64,000 nt of DNA from Tessaracoccus sp. MC1679. Lineage in GTDB: Bacteria > Actinomycetota > Actinomycetes > Propionibacteriales > Propionibacteriaceae. The stretch covers positions 186,001 to 250,000 of the forward strand of contig NZ_JACJGB010000004.1 of the NCBI RefSeq assembly GCF_014164775.1. Reading direction: 5' to 3'. The position numbers and the translations under genes were made by a program. The notes under the pieces were generated by a model. The model was not told where the DNA came from. It made no database searches and saw only the letters and a program-made list of their open reading frames with translations. This document shows, piece by piece, positions 8,503-17,264 of the stretch; the stretch's first letter is position 1, and each line of letters opens with the position of its first letter.

Positions 8503-9654
8503 ATGCCCGCGATCTCGCCACTTCGTCTGCACGCGCCCAGCCGTCCCGACGCCGTCGTCGTCCAGCTGCCAGTGGTCCTCGCGCCGATGGCCGGGGTCAC
8601 CAACGCGGCCTACCGGCAGCTGTGCCGGGAGCAGGGCGCGGGCCTGTACGTGTGCGAGATGATCACCTCACGAGGCCTGGTGGTGGGCGACCCTAAGACC
8701 CGCGCCATGCTGCAGTTCGACCCGGGCGAAGCCACCCGGTCCGTGCAGCTCTACGGTGTCGACCCGGGGGTGATGGCTGAGGCGGCCCGGATCCTGGCGC
8801 GGGACTACGCAGTGGCCCACATCGACCTCAACTTCGGCTGCCCGGTACCGAAGGTCACCCGCAAGGGTGGCGGGGGCGTGCTCCCGTACAAGAGGGACAG
8901 GCTGCGCGCCATCGTGCGCCAGACGGTCCGCGCCGCCGACGAGTTCGGCGTCCCCGTCACCATCAAGACCCGGATCGGCATCGACGGCGAGCATGAGACC
9001 TTCCTCGACGCCGGGCGGATCGCCCAGGAAGAGGGGGCTGCCGCCATCGCCCTGCACGGGCGAACCGTGGCGCAGGCCTACTCCGGTGAGGCGGACTGGT
9101 CCCGGATCGCCGAGCTGGTGGCGGCCGTCGACATCCCGGTCCTCGGAAACGGGGACATCTGGGAGGCGGAGGACGCGCTGCGGATGATGGACGAGACGGG
9201 CTGCGCAGGGGTGGTGGTGGGCCGCGGCTGCCTGGGTCGGCCATGGCTGTTCGGCGACCTGGCCGCGGCCTTCGGCGGCGAGGATTTGCGGCACCGGCCC
9301 ACGCTGGGTGAGGTGGGAAGGACGCTGACGCGCCACGCCGAGCTGCTCACAGGATACGTCGGCGAGCGGCACGCATTGACGGACCTGCGCAAGCACATGG
9401 CCTGGTACTTCAAGGGCTACCCCGTGGGGGAGCTGCGCCGCCGGTTCGCGATGGTCTCGACGCTCGACGAGCTTCGCGACCTCGTATCTCAGCTCGACCA
9501 CGACGCGGGGTTCCCCGAGACGGAGCTGGGTACTGCCCGTGGGCGGCAAGGGTCGCCACGGGCTCGGGTGGTGGTGCCGTACGGTTGGTACGACGACACC
9601 TCCGGGTGTGAGCTGGATCTATCTGACGCCGAGATCGGCGTGAGCGGAGGATGA
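8503..9654 (+). CDS. dusB: tRNA-dihydrouridine synthase (DusB family)
   Basis: This flavoenzyme reduces specific uridines in the tRNA D-loop to dihydrouridine using NADPH. The FMN-binding TIM barrel begins with LAPMAGVTNAAYRQLCREQG. It contains DLNFGCPVPKVTRKGGG, the family signature with the catalytic Cys at GCPVPK, then ALHGRTVAQAYSG and VLGNGDIW. The C-terminal helical RNA-binding region includes KHMAWYFKGYPVG. The start at ATG 8503 is supported by CAGGAG 7 nt upstream; the frame is open to 8419 but that part overlaps the ROK gene. At 383 residues it is normal for actinobacterial DusB. Its stop overlaps the next small gene by 4 nt. Confidence 0.94.
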   Translation: MPAISPLRLHAPSRPDAVVVQLPVVLAPMAGVTNAAYRQLCREQGAGLYVCEMITSRGLVVGDPKTRAMLQFDPGEATRSVQLYGVDPGVMAEAARILARDYAVAHIDLNFGCPVPKVTRKGGGGVLPYKRDRLRAIVRQTVRAADEFGVPVTIKTRIGIDGEHETFLDAGRIAQEEGAAAIALHGRTVAQAYSGEADWSRIAELVAAVDIPVLGNGDIWEAEDALRMMDETGCAGVVVGRGCLGRPWLFGDLAAAFGGEDLRHRPTLGEVGRTLTRHAELLTGYVGERHALTDLRKHMAWYFKGYPVGELRRRFAMVSTLDELRDLVSQLDHDAGFPETELGTARGRQGSPRARVVVPYGWYDDTSGCELDLSDAEIGVSGG

Positions 9655-9896
9655 CCGTGGCGGAGCCGCAGGACGAGACGACCAACGAGCCGCGCAAGAA
9701 GCTGCCGATCTGGGCGCAGATCGGGCGCGTCGTTGCGCTTCTCGGCGTCCTGGTTCTGTTCGTCAGCGCCTATTTCGTCTCGACCACCACCGGTGTCGAG
9801 GCCGGGGAATGGGAGCGGATCGGCAGCAGCGCCTTCGGCATCGCGGTGATGGGGGTCGCGATGCTGTTCCTCGGCCGCGCCCAATCGCGAAAGTAG
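9651..9896 (+). CDS. Small two-span membrane protein of unknown function
   Basis: This 81-residue protein starts with a charged cytoplasmic tail (AEPQDETTNEPRKKLP). Two hydrophobic segments follow: VVALLGVLVLFVSAYFVSTT and AFGIAVMGVAMLFLG. They are separated by a short polar loop, and the protein ends in RAQSRK. The ATGA start overlaps the dusB stop, so it is translated from the same message. No known domain is recognised. Its size and topology would also fit a membrane-associated accessory peptide, but nothing ties it to tRNA modification beyond the overlap. Confidence 0.7.
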   Translation: MTVAEPQDETTNEPRKKLPIWAQIGRVVALLGVLVLFVSAYFVSTTTGVEAGEWERIGSSAFGIAVMGVAMLFLGRAQSRK

Positions 9897-9981
9897 ACCC
9901 CAGCGGGGACGGCCGTGACCGTGTCGTTATTCTGAGGCAATCGCTGGCCCCCCCGGGCCGGCCCGGTCCCAGGAGGTCCCC

Positions 9982-11268
9982 ATGGGCGAAACGGCAACGA
10001 TCATCATCGACGGGGTGAGACACGAACTCCCCGTCGTCACCGGGACAGAGGGCGAGCGGGCGATCGACATCTCGTCGCTGCGCGCTTCCACCGGGCTCAT
10101 CACGCTCGACGACGGCTACGGCAACACCGGCTCCTGCAAGTCGGCCATCACCTTCATCGACGGGGAGGCGGGGATCCTGCGCTACCGCGGCATCCCGATC
10201 GAAGACCTGGCGCAGCGCTCTAGCTTCATCGAGACCGCCGAGCTGTTGATCTTCGGCCGTCTGCCGGACGAGGATGAGCGGGCGGAGTTCCGTCATCTGC
10301 TCACCGAGAACGCCGCGCTGCACCGCGACATGCGCAAGCACTTCGACGGGTTTCCCGCCACGGCCCACCCGATGGCCATTCTGTCGGCGATGATCAATGC
10401 GCTGCAGACCCATGAAGTGCATGAGGCGCAGTTCACGGACGCTCAGCGCTTCAAGTTGGCGGCGGCAGGGCTCATCGCCAAGACCCGCACCATCGCGGCG
10501 GCCTCGTACAAGTCCCACATCGGCCAACCCATCGCCTATCCCCGCTACGACATGAACTATGCGGAGAACTTCCTCCACATGATGTTCTCGGTGCCCTATC
10601 GGGACTACGAGGCCACGCCCGAGGTGGCGCACGCGCTCAACATGTTCCTCGTCCTCCATGCCGATCACGAGCAGAACTGTTCCACGTCGACGGTGCGCAT
10701 GGTCGCGTCGGCGGGAGCGAGCATGTTCTCCTCGGTCTCCGCCGGGGTCAACGCCTTGTGGGGCCACCTGCACGGCGGGGCGAACATGGGCGTCATCGAG
10801 ATGCTCGAGCACCTGCGAGACACCGGGATGAAGCCCCAGGACTACATCAACCGGGTCAAGGATCGCTCGTCCGGGGTCAAGCTGATGGGCTTCGGGCATC
10901 GCGTCTACCGCAACTTCGACCCCCGGGCCATCATCCTCAAGGCTGCCGCAGACGAACTGCTCGACAAGATGCACATCACCGATCCGCTGCTCGACATCGC
11001 ACGCGAGGTTGAGCAGGCAGCGCTGGCCGACGACTACTTCGCCTCGCGTCGGCTGTACCCCAACGTCGACTTCTACTCGGGCATCATCCTGCGCGCCATC
11101 GGGATCCCGCTGGACATGTTCACGGTCATGTTCGCCATCGGCCGCACCCCCGGGTGGATCGCGCACTGGAAGGAAGTCTCCGAGAACCCGGCGCAGCGGA
11201 TCTACCGGCCGCGTCAGGTCTACGTGGGCAACCAGGTCTCCGAGTGGGTGCCGCGGTCCGAGCGCTGA
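9982..11268 (+). CDS. gltA: Citrate synthase, type II (hexameric form)
   Basis: This enzyme condenses acetyl-CoA and oxaloacetate to citrate, the entry step of the TCA cycle. The 428 residues carry SCKSAITFIDGEAGILRYRG near the N-terminus. Active-site segments are LHADHEQN, ALWGHLHGGAN (catalytic His) and the late VDFYSGIILRAIGIP, which carries the catalytic Asp. FGHRVYRNFDPRA supplies CoA/oxaloacetate ligands. The extended N-terminal region with a beta domain is typical of type II GltA enzymes. AGGAGG lies just before the ATG. It stands alone between dus and dgt, with an 85-nt upstream gap for its own promoter. Confidence 0.96.
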   Translation: MGETATIIIDGVRHELPVVTGTEGERAIDISSLRASTGLITLDDGYGNTGSCKSAITFIDGEAGILRYRGIPIEDLAQRSSFIETAELLIFGRLPDEDERAEFRHLLTENAALHRDMRKHFDGFPATAHPMAILSAMINALQTHEVHEAQFTDAQRFKLAAAGLIAKTRTIAAASYKSHIGQPIAYPRYDMNYAENFLHMMFSVPYRDYEATPEVAHALNMFLVLHADHEQNCSTSTVRMVASAGASMFSSVSAGVNALWGHLHGGANMGVIEMLEHLRDTGMKPQDYINRVKDRSSGVKLMGFGHRVYRNFDPRAIILKAAADELLDKMHITDPLLDIAREVEQAALADDYFASRRLYPNVDFYSGIILRAIGIPLDMFTVMFAIGRTPGWIAHWKEVSENPAQRIYRPRQVYVGNQVSEWVPRSER

Positions 11269-11289
11269 GGTAGGTACGGTTGGGAGACC

Positions 11290-12396
11290 ATGGACACACC
11301 GCTACCGCGCACCAGGCTCTGGGCCTCAACGATGCAGGGTCACGGGGAAGGGGTGATCACGGCGCATGCCACGTCATCGGCACGCACGTCCGTCCGTGAC
11401 CCCCGCCGTCGTGAGCGGCGCGAGGAGTTGGAGCGGCTCACGCTGGTACCCGAGGCGAGCTTCGCCGGTGGAGCCGGCAACCGGGCCCGTCCGGAGGAGC
11501 CGGATGAGCTCCGCACGTGCTTCGAACGCGACCGGGACCGCATCGTCCACTCGGCGGCCTTCCGGAGGTTGGCGGGCAAGACCCAGGTGGTGGTCTACCC
11601 CACGGATCATCAGCGCACCCGGCTGACCCACGCCCTTGAGGTGGCGCAGGCCGCCGTGGCGATGGCCCGCGGCATCGGGGCCAACGCGACACTTGCCGAT
11701 GCCATCGCTCTGGGGCATGACTGCGGGCACGGCCCTGGTGGCCACGCGTCCGAGGACGCCTTCGACCAGTTCGTGCCAGGCGGCTACGATCACGGCCCTT
11801 GGGGCGCGGACGTGGTGCTGCGCCACCTCAACCTCACGGTGGAAACGTTGGACGGCATCCGCAACCACTCGTGGTCGCGTCCCGCACCGGCCACCCTTGA
11901 AGGCGAGATCGTCTCCTGGGCGGACCGGATCGCCTACTGTGCGCACGACCTGGAGGACGCAGTGTCGGCGGGGATTGTCACGCTCAGCGAGGTTCCGGAG
12001 GTGGTTCGCGAGGTGGCGGGTGTCACCCGGACCCGGCAGTTGGCCACCTTCATCAACGCCGTCATCGACACCACGGCCCGAACCGGGGTGGTCGGCATGG
12101 ATCCGGCCAGCGCCGAGGCACTCGGTCAGCTGCGGCGTTTCAACTACGAGCGCATCTATACCCGCCCTGAGTCCGTGGCGCAGTCGCACACCGTGGTGCG
12201 GGTCCTGACGGACCTGGTGGAGTACTACCTCGCAGCGCCGTCGACGTTGCCCGAGGAGTTCCGTGGCGACGATCTGCTCCGTGGCGTGGTCACCTATGTG
12301 GGCGGTATGACCGACCGGTTCGCCTTCGAGCAGGCGCGCCTCCTCCTCGGCTGGGACCCCGCGCAACTGCCTCGCGGTATCGGCCGCGGGGCCTGA
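11290..12396 (+). CDS. dgt: Deoxyguanosinetriphosphate triphosphohydrolase-like protein (HD domain)
   Basis: This enzyme hydrolyses dNTPs to deoxynucleosides and triphosphate. The HD phosphohydrolase site is spread over TRLTHALEVAQ (first His), GHDCGHGPGGHASED (the HD pair) and IVSWADRIAYCAHDLED (late Asp). A conserved N-terminal FRRLAGKTQVVV marks the Dgt family. The 368-residue length matches the short type 2 dGTPase-like group found next to dnaG in actinobacteria. ATG 11290 is preceded by TACGGT 9 nt upstream, compatible with a leaderless message; an internal ATG at 11332 is an alternative. dnaG begins only 24 nt after the stop. Confidence 0.92.
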   Translation: MDTPLPRTRLWASTMQGHGEGVITAHATSSARTSVRDPRRRERREELERLTLVPEASFAGGAGNRARPEEPDELRTCFERDRDRIVHSAAFRRLAGKTQVVVYPTDHQRTRLTHALEVAQAAVAMARGIGANATLADAIALGHDCGHGPGGHASEDAFDQFVPGGYDHGPWGADVVLRHLNLTVETLDGIRNHSWSRPAPATLEGEIVSWADRIAYCAHDLEDAVSAGIVTLSEVPEVVREVAGVTRTRQLATFINAVIDTTARTGVVGMDPASAEALGQLRRFNYERIYTRPESVAQSHTVVRVLTDLVEYYLAAPSTLPEEFRGDDLLRGVVTYVGGMTDRFAFEQARLLLGWDPAQLPRGIGRGA

Positions 12397-12420
12397 GCAG
12401 GCAGCGGGTACAGTGGCCCC

Positions 12421-14253
12421 GTGGCGGGCCGGATCAATGACGAGGACATCGCGGCCGTCCGTGAGCGCAGCCGGATCGACGACGTGGTGGGCGGCTACGT
12501 GGCCCTCCGTAACGCAGGCGGGGGATCGCTGAAGGGGCTGTGTCCCTTCCATGACGAGAAGACGCCCTCCTTCACAGTGACCCCGTCACGCGGCTTCTAC
12601 TACTGCTTCGGCTGCGGTGAGGGTGGGGACGTGATCACGTTTCTGCAGAAGCAGCAGAACCTCTCCTTCACGGAGGCCATCCAGGTGCTCGCGGACCGGG
12701 CGGGGATCGTGCTGCGGATCGAGGACGACGGCGGCCCGGGGCAGGTTCCAGGGCTGAGGAAGCGGATCCTTGAGGCCAACGAGGCCGCGCAGGAGTTCTA
12801 CGCTGCCCAACTCGAGTCCGCCGAGGCGATCGAGGCACGGCACTTCCTCCACGGCAGAGGGTTCGACCGCGCCGTGGCGCAGCGGTTCCGCATCGGCTAC
12901 GCGCCCCGGCACGGCGGGGCGCTGCGGCAGACGCTGCACTCCCAGGGGTTCGCGGATGACGTCCTCCACGCTGCGGGGTTGACCAGGCAGGGGGGGAGGG
13001 ACTTCTTCGTCGGCAGGGTGCTGTGGCCGATCCGGGACTCCGCCCAGGCCGTCCTGGGCTTCGGGGCTCGACGGATCTATGACGACGACCGACTGCCGGC
13101 CAAGTACATCAACACCCCGGAGTCGCCGGTCTACAAGAAGTCGCACGTGCTCTACGGGCTGGACCTGGCGCGGCGCGAGATCGGACGAAAGGCCCAGGCA
13201 GTCATTGTCGAGGGCTACACCGACGTCATGGCGGCCCACATGGCTGGCGTGGAGACGGCCGTCGCGTCGTGCGGCACCGCCTTCGGCGACGATCATGCGC
13301 GTCTTCTCCAGCGTCTGATGGGCACGCAGGACGGGTTGCACGGCGAGGTGATCTTCACCTTCGACGGTGACAAGGCCGGTCAGGCCGCAGCGCTGAAGGT
13401 GTTCAAGGGCGACCAGAATTTCATCACCCAGACCTACGTGGCCGTCGAGCCGACGGGTCTGGACCCCTGCGACCTGAGGCTGCAGCAGGGCGATGCCGCG
13501 GTGCGCGAGTTGGTGGCGCGCCGGATACCGCTCTACCGCTTCGTGATGTCCAACATCGCCAAGAGCTACGATCTGGACCGCGCCGACGGGCGCCTCGGGG
13601 CCGCACGAGAAGGTGCCGAGCTGATCGGTGCGATCCGGGACCAGTCCCTCGTCAACCAGTACCTGCGGGAGCTCGCCGGCGTGCTCGGCATGGATCTCGA
13701 TGAGGTGCGCAGGGAGGCGTCCAGGGTCCGCCATCGGGGTGCCCCGGCCGAGCAGGTCGCGGCAGAGTCCCCCGAGAGGCGCGCTCCGGATCCGGAATGG
13801 CCGAGCCCGGACGACCCGGCGCTGCGCCTCGAGCGCGACACGCTGAAGCTGATGCTGCAGCACCCCACCACGTTCGATGCGGCGTGGAACGCGGTAGAAG
13901 CTGAGGACTTCACCCACCCCGGCTATGCGGCTGTGTTCCGGCTGCTCGCCTCGGTGGACTACGGCGATGCCTGGATCGACAGGCTCCGATCCCAGGCGCC
14001 CACTGATCTGGTCCGGCAACTGATCGTCGCGCTCATCGTCGAGCCGCTCCTCAGGGAGGCCGACGAGACGTATTCCCTCGCCCACACGGCGCGGCTCCGG
14101 CTGGCGCGGGTGAACCGCCAGATCGCCGATCTGAAGTCAAGACTCCAGCGCACCGACCCGGTGAAGGATCCCACTGGCCACCGCGCCCAGTTCGCCCACC
14201 TGACGGAGTTGGAGATGCGGCGCAAGGCGCTCCAAGCGGTTGGTTTGGGCTGA
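12421..14253 (+). CDS. dnaG: DNA primase
   Basis: This primase makes the RNA primers for lagging-strand synthesis at the replication fork. The N-terminal CHC2 zinc finger is visible as CPFHDEKTPSF and YYCFGCGEGGD (Cys41, His44, Cys62, Cys65). The RNA polymerase/Toprim core follows, with VIVEGYTDVMA and the metal-binding FTFDGDKAGQ. The C-terminal part is the DnaB-interaction helical domain, starting around residue 460. At 610 residues it is of usual size. The start codon is GTG with TACAGT 6 nt upstream, suggesting a leaderless transcript independent of dgt. The pairing with dgt is a common actinobacterial arrangement. Confidence 0.96.
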   Translation: MAGRINDEDIAAVRERSRIDDVVGGYVALRNAGGGSLKGLCPFHDEKTPSFTVTPSRGFYYCFGCGEGGDVITFLQKQQNLSFTEAIQVLADRAGIVLRIEDDGGPGQVPGLRKRILEANEAAQEFYAAQLESAEAIEARHFLHGRGFDRAVAQRFRIGYAPRHGGALRQTLHSQGFADDVLHAAGLTRQGGRDFFVGRVLWPIRDSAQAVLGFGARRIYDDDRLPAKYINTPESPVYKKSHVLYGLDLARREIGRKAQAVIVEGYTDVMAAHMAGVETAVASCGTAFGDDHARLLQRLMGTQDGLHGEVIFTFDGDKAGQAAALKVFKGDQNFITQTYVAVEPTGLDPCDLRLQQGDAAVRELVARRIPLYRFVMSNIAKSYDLDRADGRLGAAREGAELIGAIRDQSLVNQYLRELAGVLGMDLDEVRREASRVRHRGAPAEQVAAESPERRAPDPEWPSPDDPALRLERDTLKLMLQHPTTFDAAWNAVEAEDFTHPGYAAVFRLLASVDYGDAWIDRLRSQAPTDLVRQLIVALIVEPLLREADETYSLAHTARLRLARVNRQIADLKSRLQRTDPVKDPTGHRAQFAHLTELEMRRKALQAVGLG

Positions 14254-14334
14254 AGCGGCGCCACACCCCAGGGGGTACCTGACAAAGCCCGGATTGCATT
14301 GTCATGTCGCGTGTGCCTAAAGTCTCTTCATGTC

Positions 14335-14350
14335 GAGACACTGTTGTCTC
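14335..14350. promoter_or_regulatory. Inverted repeat before the DUF485/symporter operon, possible operator
   Basis: GAGACA and TGTCTC flank a 4-nt spacer (CTGT), forming a perfect 6-bp palindrome 19 nt before the start codon. A second, overlapping half (GTCTC at 14322-14326 paired with GAGAC at 14335-14339) suggests two regulator sites or alternative pairing. The location between promoter and ribosome-binding site fits a repressor site for acetate uptake genes. The regulator is not identifiable. Confidence 0.4.
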
Positions 14351-14369
14351 ATCGACCTTCAGGAGAATC

Positions 14370-14732
14370 ATGTCCCAAGGCCGCACCGTGGATCCGCTGG
14401 ATCCAGTCGATTCCAGAGCCGTGTACGTCGAGGTGTCCACGAGCCCCGACTACCTGGAGCTACGTTCCAGTTTCCGTCGGTTCGCATTCCCCATGACCAT
14501 CGCAGGTGTGGCGTCCTACTTCGTCTACGTCGTCGCGTCCATCTACGCCGTCGATTTCATGTCCTCGCCGTTCCTCGGGATGCGGGGTCTCAACACCGGC
14601 ATCATGCTGGGGCTCTTCCAGTTCGTCGTGGTGTGGGTCTGGACCGCCATCTACGTCAACTACGCCAATCGCAGGTTGGATCCGCTGTCAGCCCGCATCA
14701 AGGAGCGCATTGTGAATGAGGGTGCGGCATGA
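14370..14732 (+). CDS. DUF485 membrane protein, symporter partner
   Basis: This small inner-membrane protein almost always sits directly before ActP-type acetate symporters. The 120 residues have a soluble N-terminus with the family-typical DYLELRSSFRRFAFPMTI, then two membrane spans (SYFVYVVASIYAVDFM and IMLGLFQFVVVWVWTAIYVNYA). A short tail ends LDPLSARIKERI. ATG 14370 is chosen because AGGAG lies 5 nt upstream; the frame is open further back without support. The stop overlaps the symporter start by 4 nt. It probably assists assembly or activity of the transporter, though the precise role is unsettled in the family. Confidence 0.9.
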   Translation: MSQGRTVDPLDPVDSRAVYVEVSTSPDYLELRSSFRRFAFPMTIAGVASYFVYVVASIYAVDFMSSPFLGMRGLNTGIMLGLFQFVVVWVWTAIYVNYANRRLDPLSARIKERIVNEGAA

Positions 14733-16354
14733 TGAGCCTGCTTGAGACCGCGCAGTACGGCAATCCGCTGATCAACATCGCCGTCTTCGCCATCTTCGTC
14801 GCCGCAACACTCGCGGTGGTCATCGTCGTAAGCCGCCAGAAGACCAAGGCGTCGGACTTCTACACCGGCGGGGCTCAGTTCTCCGGGCGCCAGAACGGGC
14901 TGGCCATCACTGGTGACTACCTGTCTGCCGCCGCATTCCTGGGCGTCACAGGCGCGATCGCCATCTATGGCTACGACGGACTCCTGTACTCGGTGGGCTT
15001 CTTCGTCGCTCTGCTGCTCGCGCTGTATCTGGTCGCGGAGCCGATGCGCAACACCGGCAAGTACACGATGGCAGATGTGCTCAGCTTCCGGATGAACCAG
15101 AAGCCGGTGCGCACCGCGGCCGCGACGTCCACCCTTGTGATCTCGTTCGTCTACCTGCTCGCGCAGATGGCTGGCGCCGGTGGCCTCGTCGCGCTGCTGC
15201 TGGGTGTGTCTGACAAGAACATGCAGGGCGTCGTGATCGCGCTCGTGGGCCTGCTCATGATCGTCTACGTCCTCATCGGCGGCATGAAGGGCACCACCTG
15301 GGTCCAGATGATCAAGGCCGTGCTGCTGGTCAGCGGCGCCGCGGTGATGACGTTCCTGGTGCTGATGGGAGAGGGCTTCAACCTTGATGCCCTGGCGCTC
15401 GGCGCTCAACAGGCGGCGCTGGACGCCACCACGGGCAATGGGATCGACCTTCTGCAACCCATGGCGCGCTACGGCGCCACTGAATGGACGAAGCTCTCCT
15501 TCCTGTCGCTGTCGATCGCCCTCATCGCCGGGCCGTCGGGGCTCCCACACGTGCTGATGCGCTTCTACACGGTCCCCACCGCGAAGGAGGCCCGCAAGTC
15601 CGCCGTGTGGGCCATCATCCTCGTGGGCGTGTTCTTCCTGTTCACACTCGTTCTCGGCCTAGGCGCGGCCAAGCTCGTGGGACAGCAAGCCATCGTTGCG
15701 GCCCCAGGTGGCGCCAACTCCGCGGCGCCGCTACTGGCGCTGACCCTGGGCGGAGAGATCTTCATGGGCGTCATCTCCGGCATCGCCTTCGCCACCATCC
15801 TCGCGGTGGTGGCCGGGCTCACGATCACAGCCTCGGCATCGTTCGCCCACGACGTCTACAACTCGATCCTCAAGGACGGCAAGGCCGACCCGGCGCAGGA
15901 GGTCCGGGTGGCGCGCTACACCTCCGTTGTGGTGGGGGTGCTGGCCATCCTCGGAGGCATCGTCGCCAACGGGCAGAACATCGCGTTCCTCATCTCGCTG
16001 GCGTTCGCGGTGGCTGCCTCGGCCAACCTCCCGTCGATCCTCTACACGCTGTACTGGAAGAGGTTCAACACCCGCGGGTCCGTGTGGTCGATCTACACCG
16101 GCCTGATCTCGGCCGTGCTGCTGATCGTCTTCTCGCCCGCCATCTCCGGCTCACCCACCTCGATGTTCGGCGAGAGCGTGGACTTCTCCTGGTTCCCGCT
16201 GGACAACCCGGCGCTGGTCAGCGTCCCGCTGGCCTTCCTTGCAGGGTGGCTCGGGACGGTCACGTCGAAGCAGCGAGGCGACGAGGAGTTCGCGATCGAG
16301 ATGGAGGTGCGCTCGATGACCGGCGCCGGGGCTGGTGAGGCGATCTCTCACTGA
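14729..16354 (+). CDS. actP: Sodium:solute symporter, probable cation/acetate symporter
   Basis: This membrane transporter takes up acetate or related short carboxylates with sodium or protons. The 541 residues carry about thirteen hydrophobic spans. Family motifs include DFYTGGAQFSGRQNGLAI, GDYLSAAAFLG and GPSGLPHVLMRFYTV, the last an SSF signature seen in ActP. A later segment reads TITASASFAHDVYNSILKD. Preceding DUF485 is the usual partner. The C-terminal tail (EFAIEMEVRSMTGAGAG) is hydrophilic. The 3' end converges with the sigma-factor gene, whose frame runs 95 nt into this one. Substrate assignment follows the DUF485 pairing and motif match. Confidence 0.9.
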   Translation: MMSLLETAQYGNPLINIAVFAIFVAATLAVVIVVSRQKTKASDFYTGGAQFSGRQNGLAITGDYLSAAAFLGVTGAIAIYGYDGLLYSVGFFVALLLALYLVAEPMRNTGKYTMADVLSFRMNQKPVRTAAATSTLVISFVYLLAQMAGAGGLVALLLGVSDKNMQGVVIALVGLLMIVYVLIGGMKGTTWVQMIKAVLLVSGAAVMTFLVLMGEGFNLDALALGAQQAALDATTGNGIDLLQPMARYGATEWTKLSFLSLSIALIAGPSGLPHVLMRFYTVPTAKEARKSAVWAIILVGVFFLFTLVLGLGAAKLVGQQAIVAAPGGANSAAPLLALTLGGEIFMGVISGIAFATILAVVAGLTITASASFAHDVYNSILKDGKADPAQEVRVARYTSVVVGVLAILGGIVANGQNIAFLISLAFAVAASANLPSILYTLYWKRFNTRGSVWSIYTGLISAVLLIVFSPAISGSPTSMFGESVDFSWFPLDNPALVSVPLAFLAGWLGTVTSKQRGDEEFAIEMEVRSMTGAGAGEAISH

Positions 16355-17159
16355 GGCCGGTGGTGCGATCCCCGTCGAGGAGGGCGCGCGCCTGCTCGAT
16401 GGCCTCATGCTCCCAGCGGTGGACTGTTGATTGTGAGGCGCCCAGCCTGCGGGCCGTGTCCGCCAGGGTGAGCGCCTCACCGACAACGCCGAACCGGAGC
16501 TCCAGCACCCGACGATGTCGCGGACCGAGAAGTCCGAGGAAGTCCAAACCCACCGACTCAACCCTGGCGAAGCTGGCCTCGGTGGCGGGGTCCGCCGCCA
16601 TGACGTCGTCGAGGCTCACCATTTTCACCATCGCGCGATGCGCGGCCGTGAGCGAGACGCCTGCAGCCTCGGCGGCCGCCGTCATGCCGATGCTGTTGCC
16701 GATGGATGCCTGGGTGTCCCGCTCCACTCCCGCGAGCCGAGCGGCCCGGCGGTCCGCGCGGCTGGCGGCGGGGCGCCCGATCCGGTGCCGGGCCCCTTCG
16801 GACAGTGCCCTCACCACGAACTCGAAGACGTAGGTGGTGAAGCGCACGGTGCGCGTGTAGTCGTAGCGCTGAATCGCCTCGGCAACGGCGACGCACCCGT
16901 CCTGGAACAGATCCTCGGGCGGAAGGTCGTGGGTCGCGGCGATGCGCCTGGCCTGCTGCATGGAGATCTTCAGGCCGACGGCCCAGAACTGCTGCATGGC
17001 CTCCCTCCCCAGGCCGACGATCTGGCAGAGTTCGGCGTCTGGTCCGTGCAGCTCAAGAAGGTGCGCGGCATAGAGCCCCGCCTCCACCGCGCGTGCGCAG
17101 GCCAGGTCCTGCCCGGGGCCGAACCATGCATCGGGGAGTTGCAGTGCGTTGAAATCCAT
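16260..17159 (-). CDS. Sigma-70-family RNA polymerase sigma factor of unusual architecture
   Basis: This protein directs RNA polymerase to a set of promoters. The visible parts are a region 2-like helix set (ATHDLPPEDLFQDGCVAVAEAIQRYDYTR, then VRFTTYVFEFVVRAL, about residues 72-125). A region 3-like helix-turn-helix (IGMTAAAEAAGVSLTAAHRAM) follows. Region 4 reads LGPRHRRVLELRFGVVG then TLADTARRLGASQSTVHRWEHEA. No canonical region 1.2 is seen; a roughly 70-residue N-terminal segment of unknown type takes its place. The frame remains open for 95 nt inside the convergent actP gene, giving a basic tail (PHQPRRRSSSAPPSR) that may be artefactual. Start ATG 17159 is preceded by an AGGGAG-like site. 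Target genes are unknown. Confidence 0.75.
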   Translation of the reverse strand: MDFNALQLPDAWFGPGQDLACARAVEAGLYAAHLLELHGPDAELCQIVGLGREAMQQFWAVGLKISMQQARRIAATHDLPPEDLFQDGCVAVAEAIQRYDYTRTVRFTTYVFEFVVRALSEGARHRIGRPAASRADRRAARLAGVERDTQASIGNSIGMTAAAEAAGVSLTAAHRAMVKMVSLDDVMAADPATEASFARVESVGLDFLGLLGPRHRRVLELRFGVVGEALTLADTARRLGASQSTVHRWEHEAIEQARALLDGDRTTGLSERSPHQPRRRSSSAPPSRSRTPRRLAAST

Positions 17160-17264
17160 GGCCACAGCCTCGCTCCCTGGGGCTCCCGACTGCGGCCCCT
17201 GATCTGCGTTGTGGACAACTTCATACGGACAACACTTCTTATCCACACGGAGCACAATGGGGTC

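Noticed and set aside
9763-11166. 467-codon minus-strand frame
   Set aside because: Shadow of citrate synthase.
12586-14085. 499-codon minus-strand frame
   Set aside because: Shadow of dnaG.
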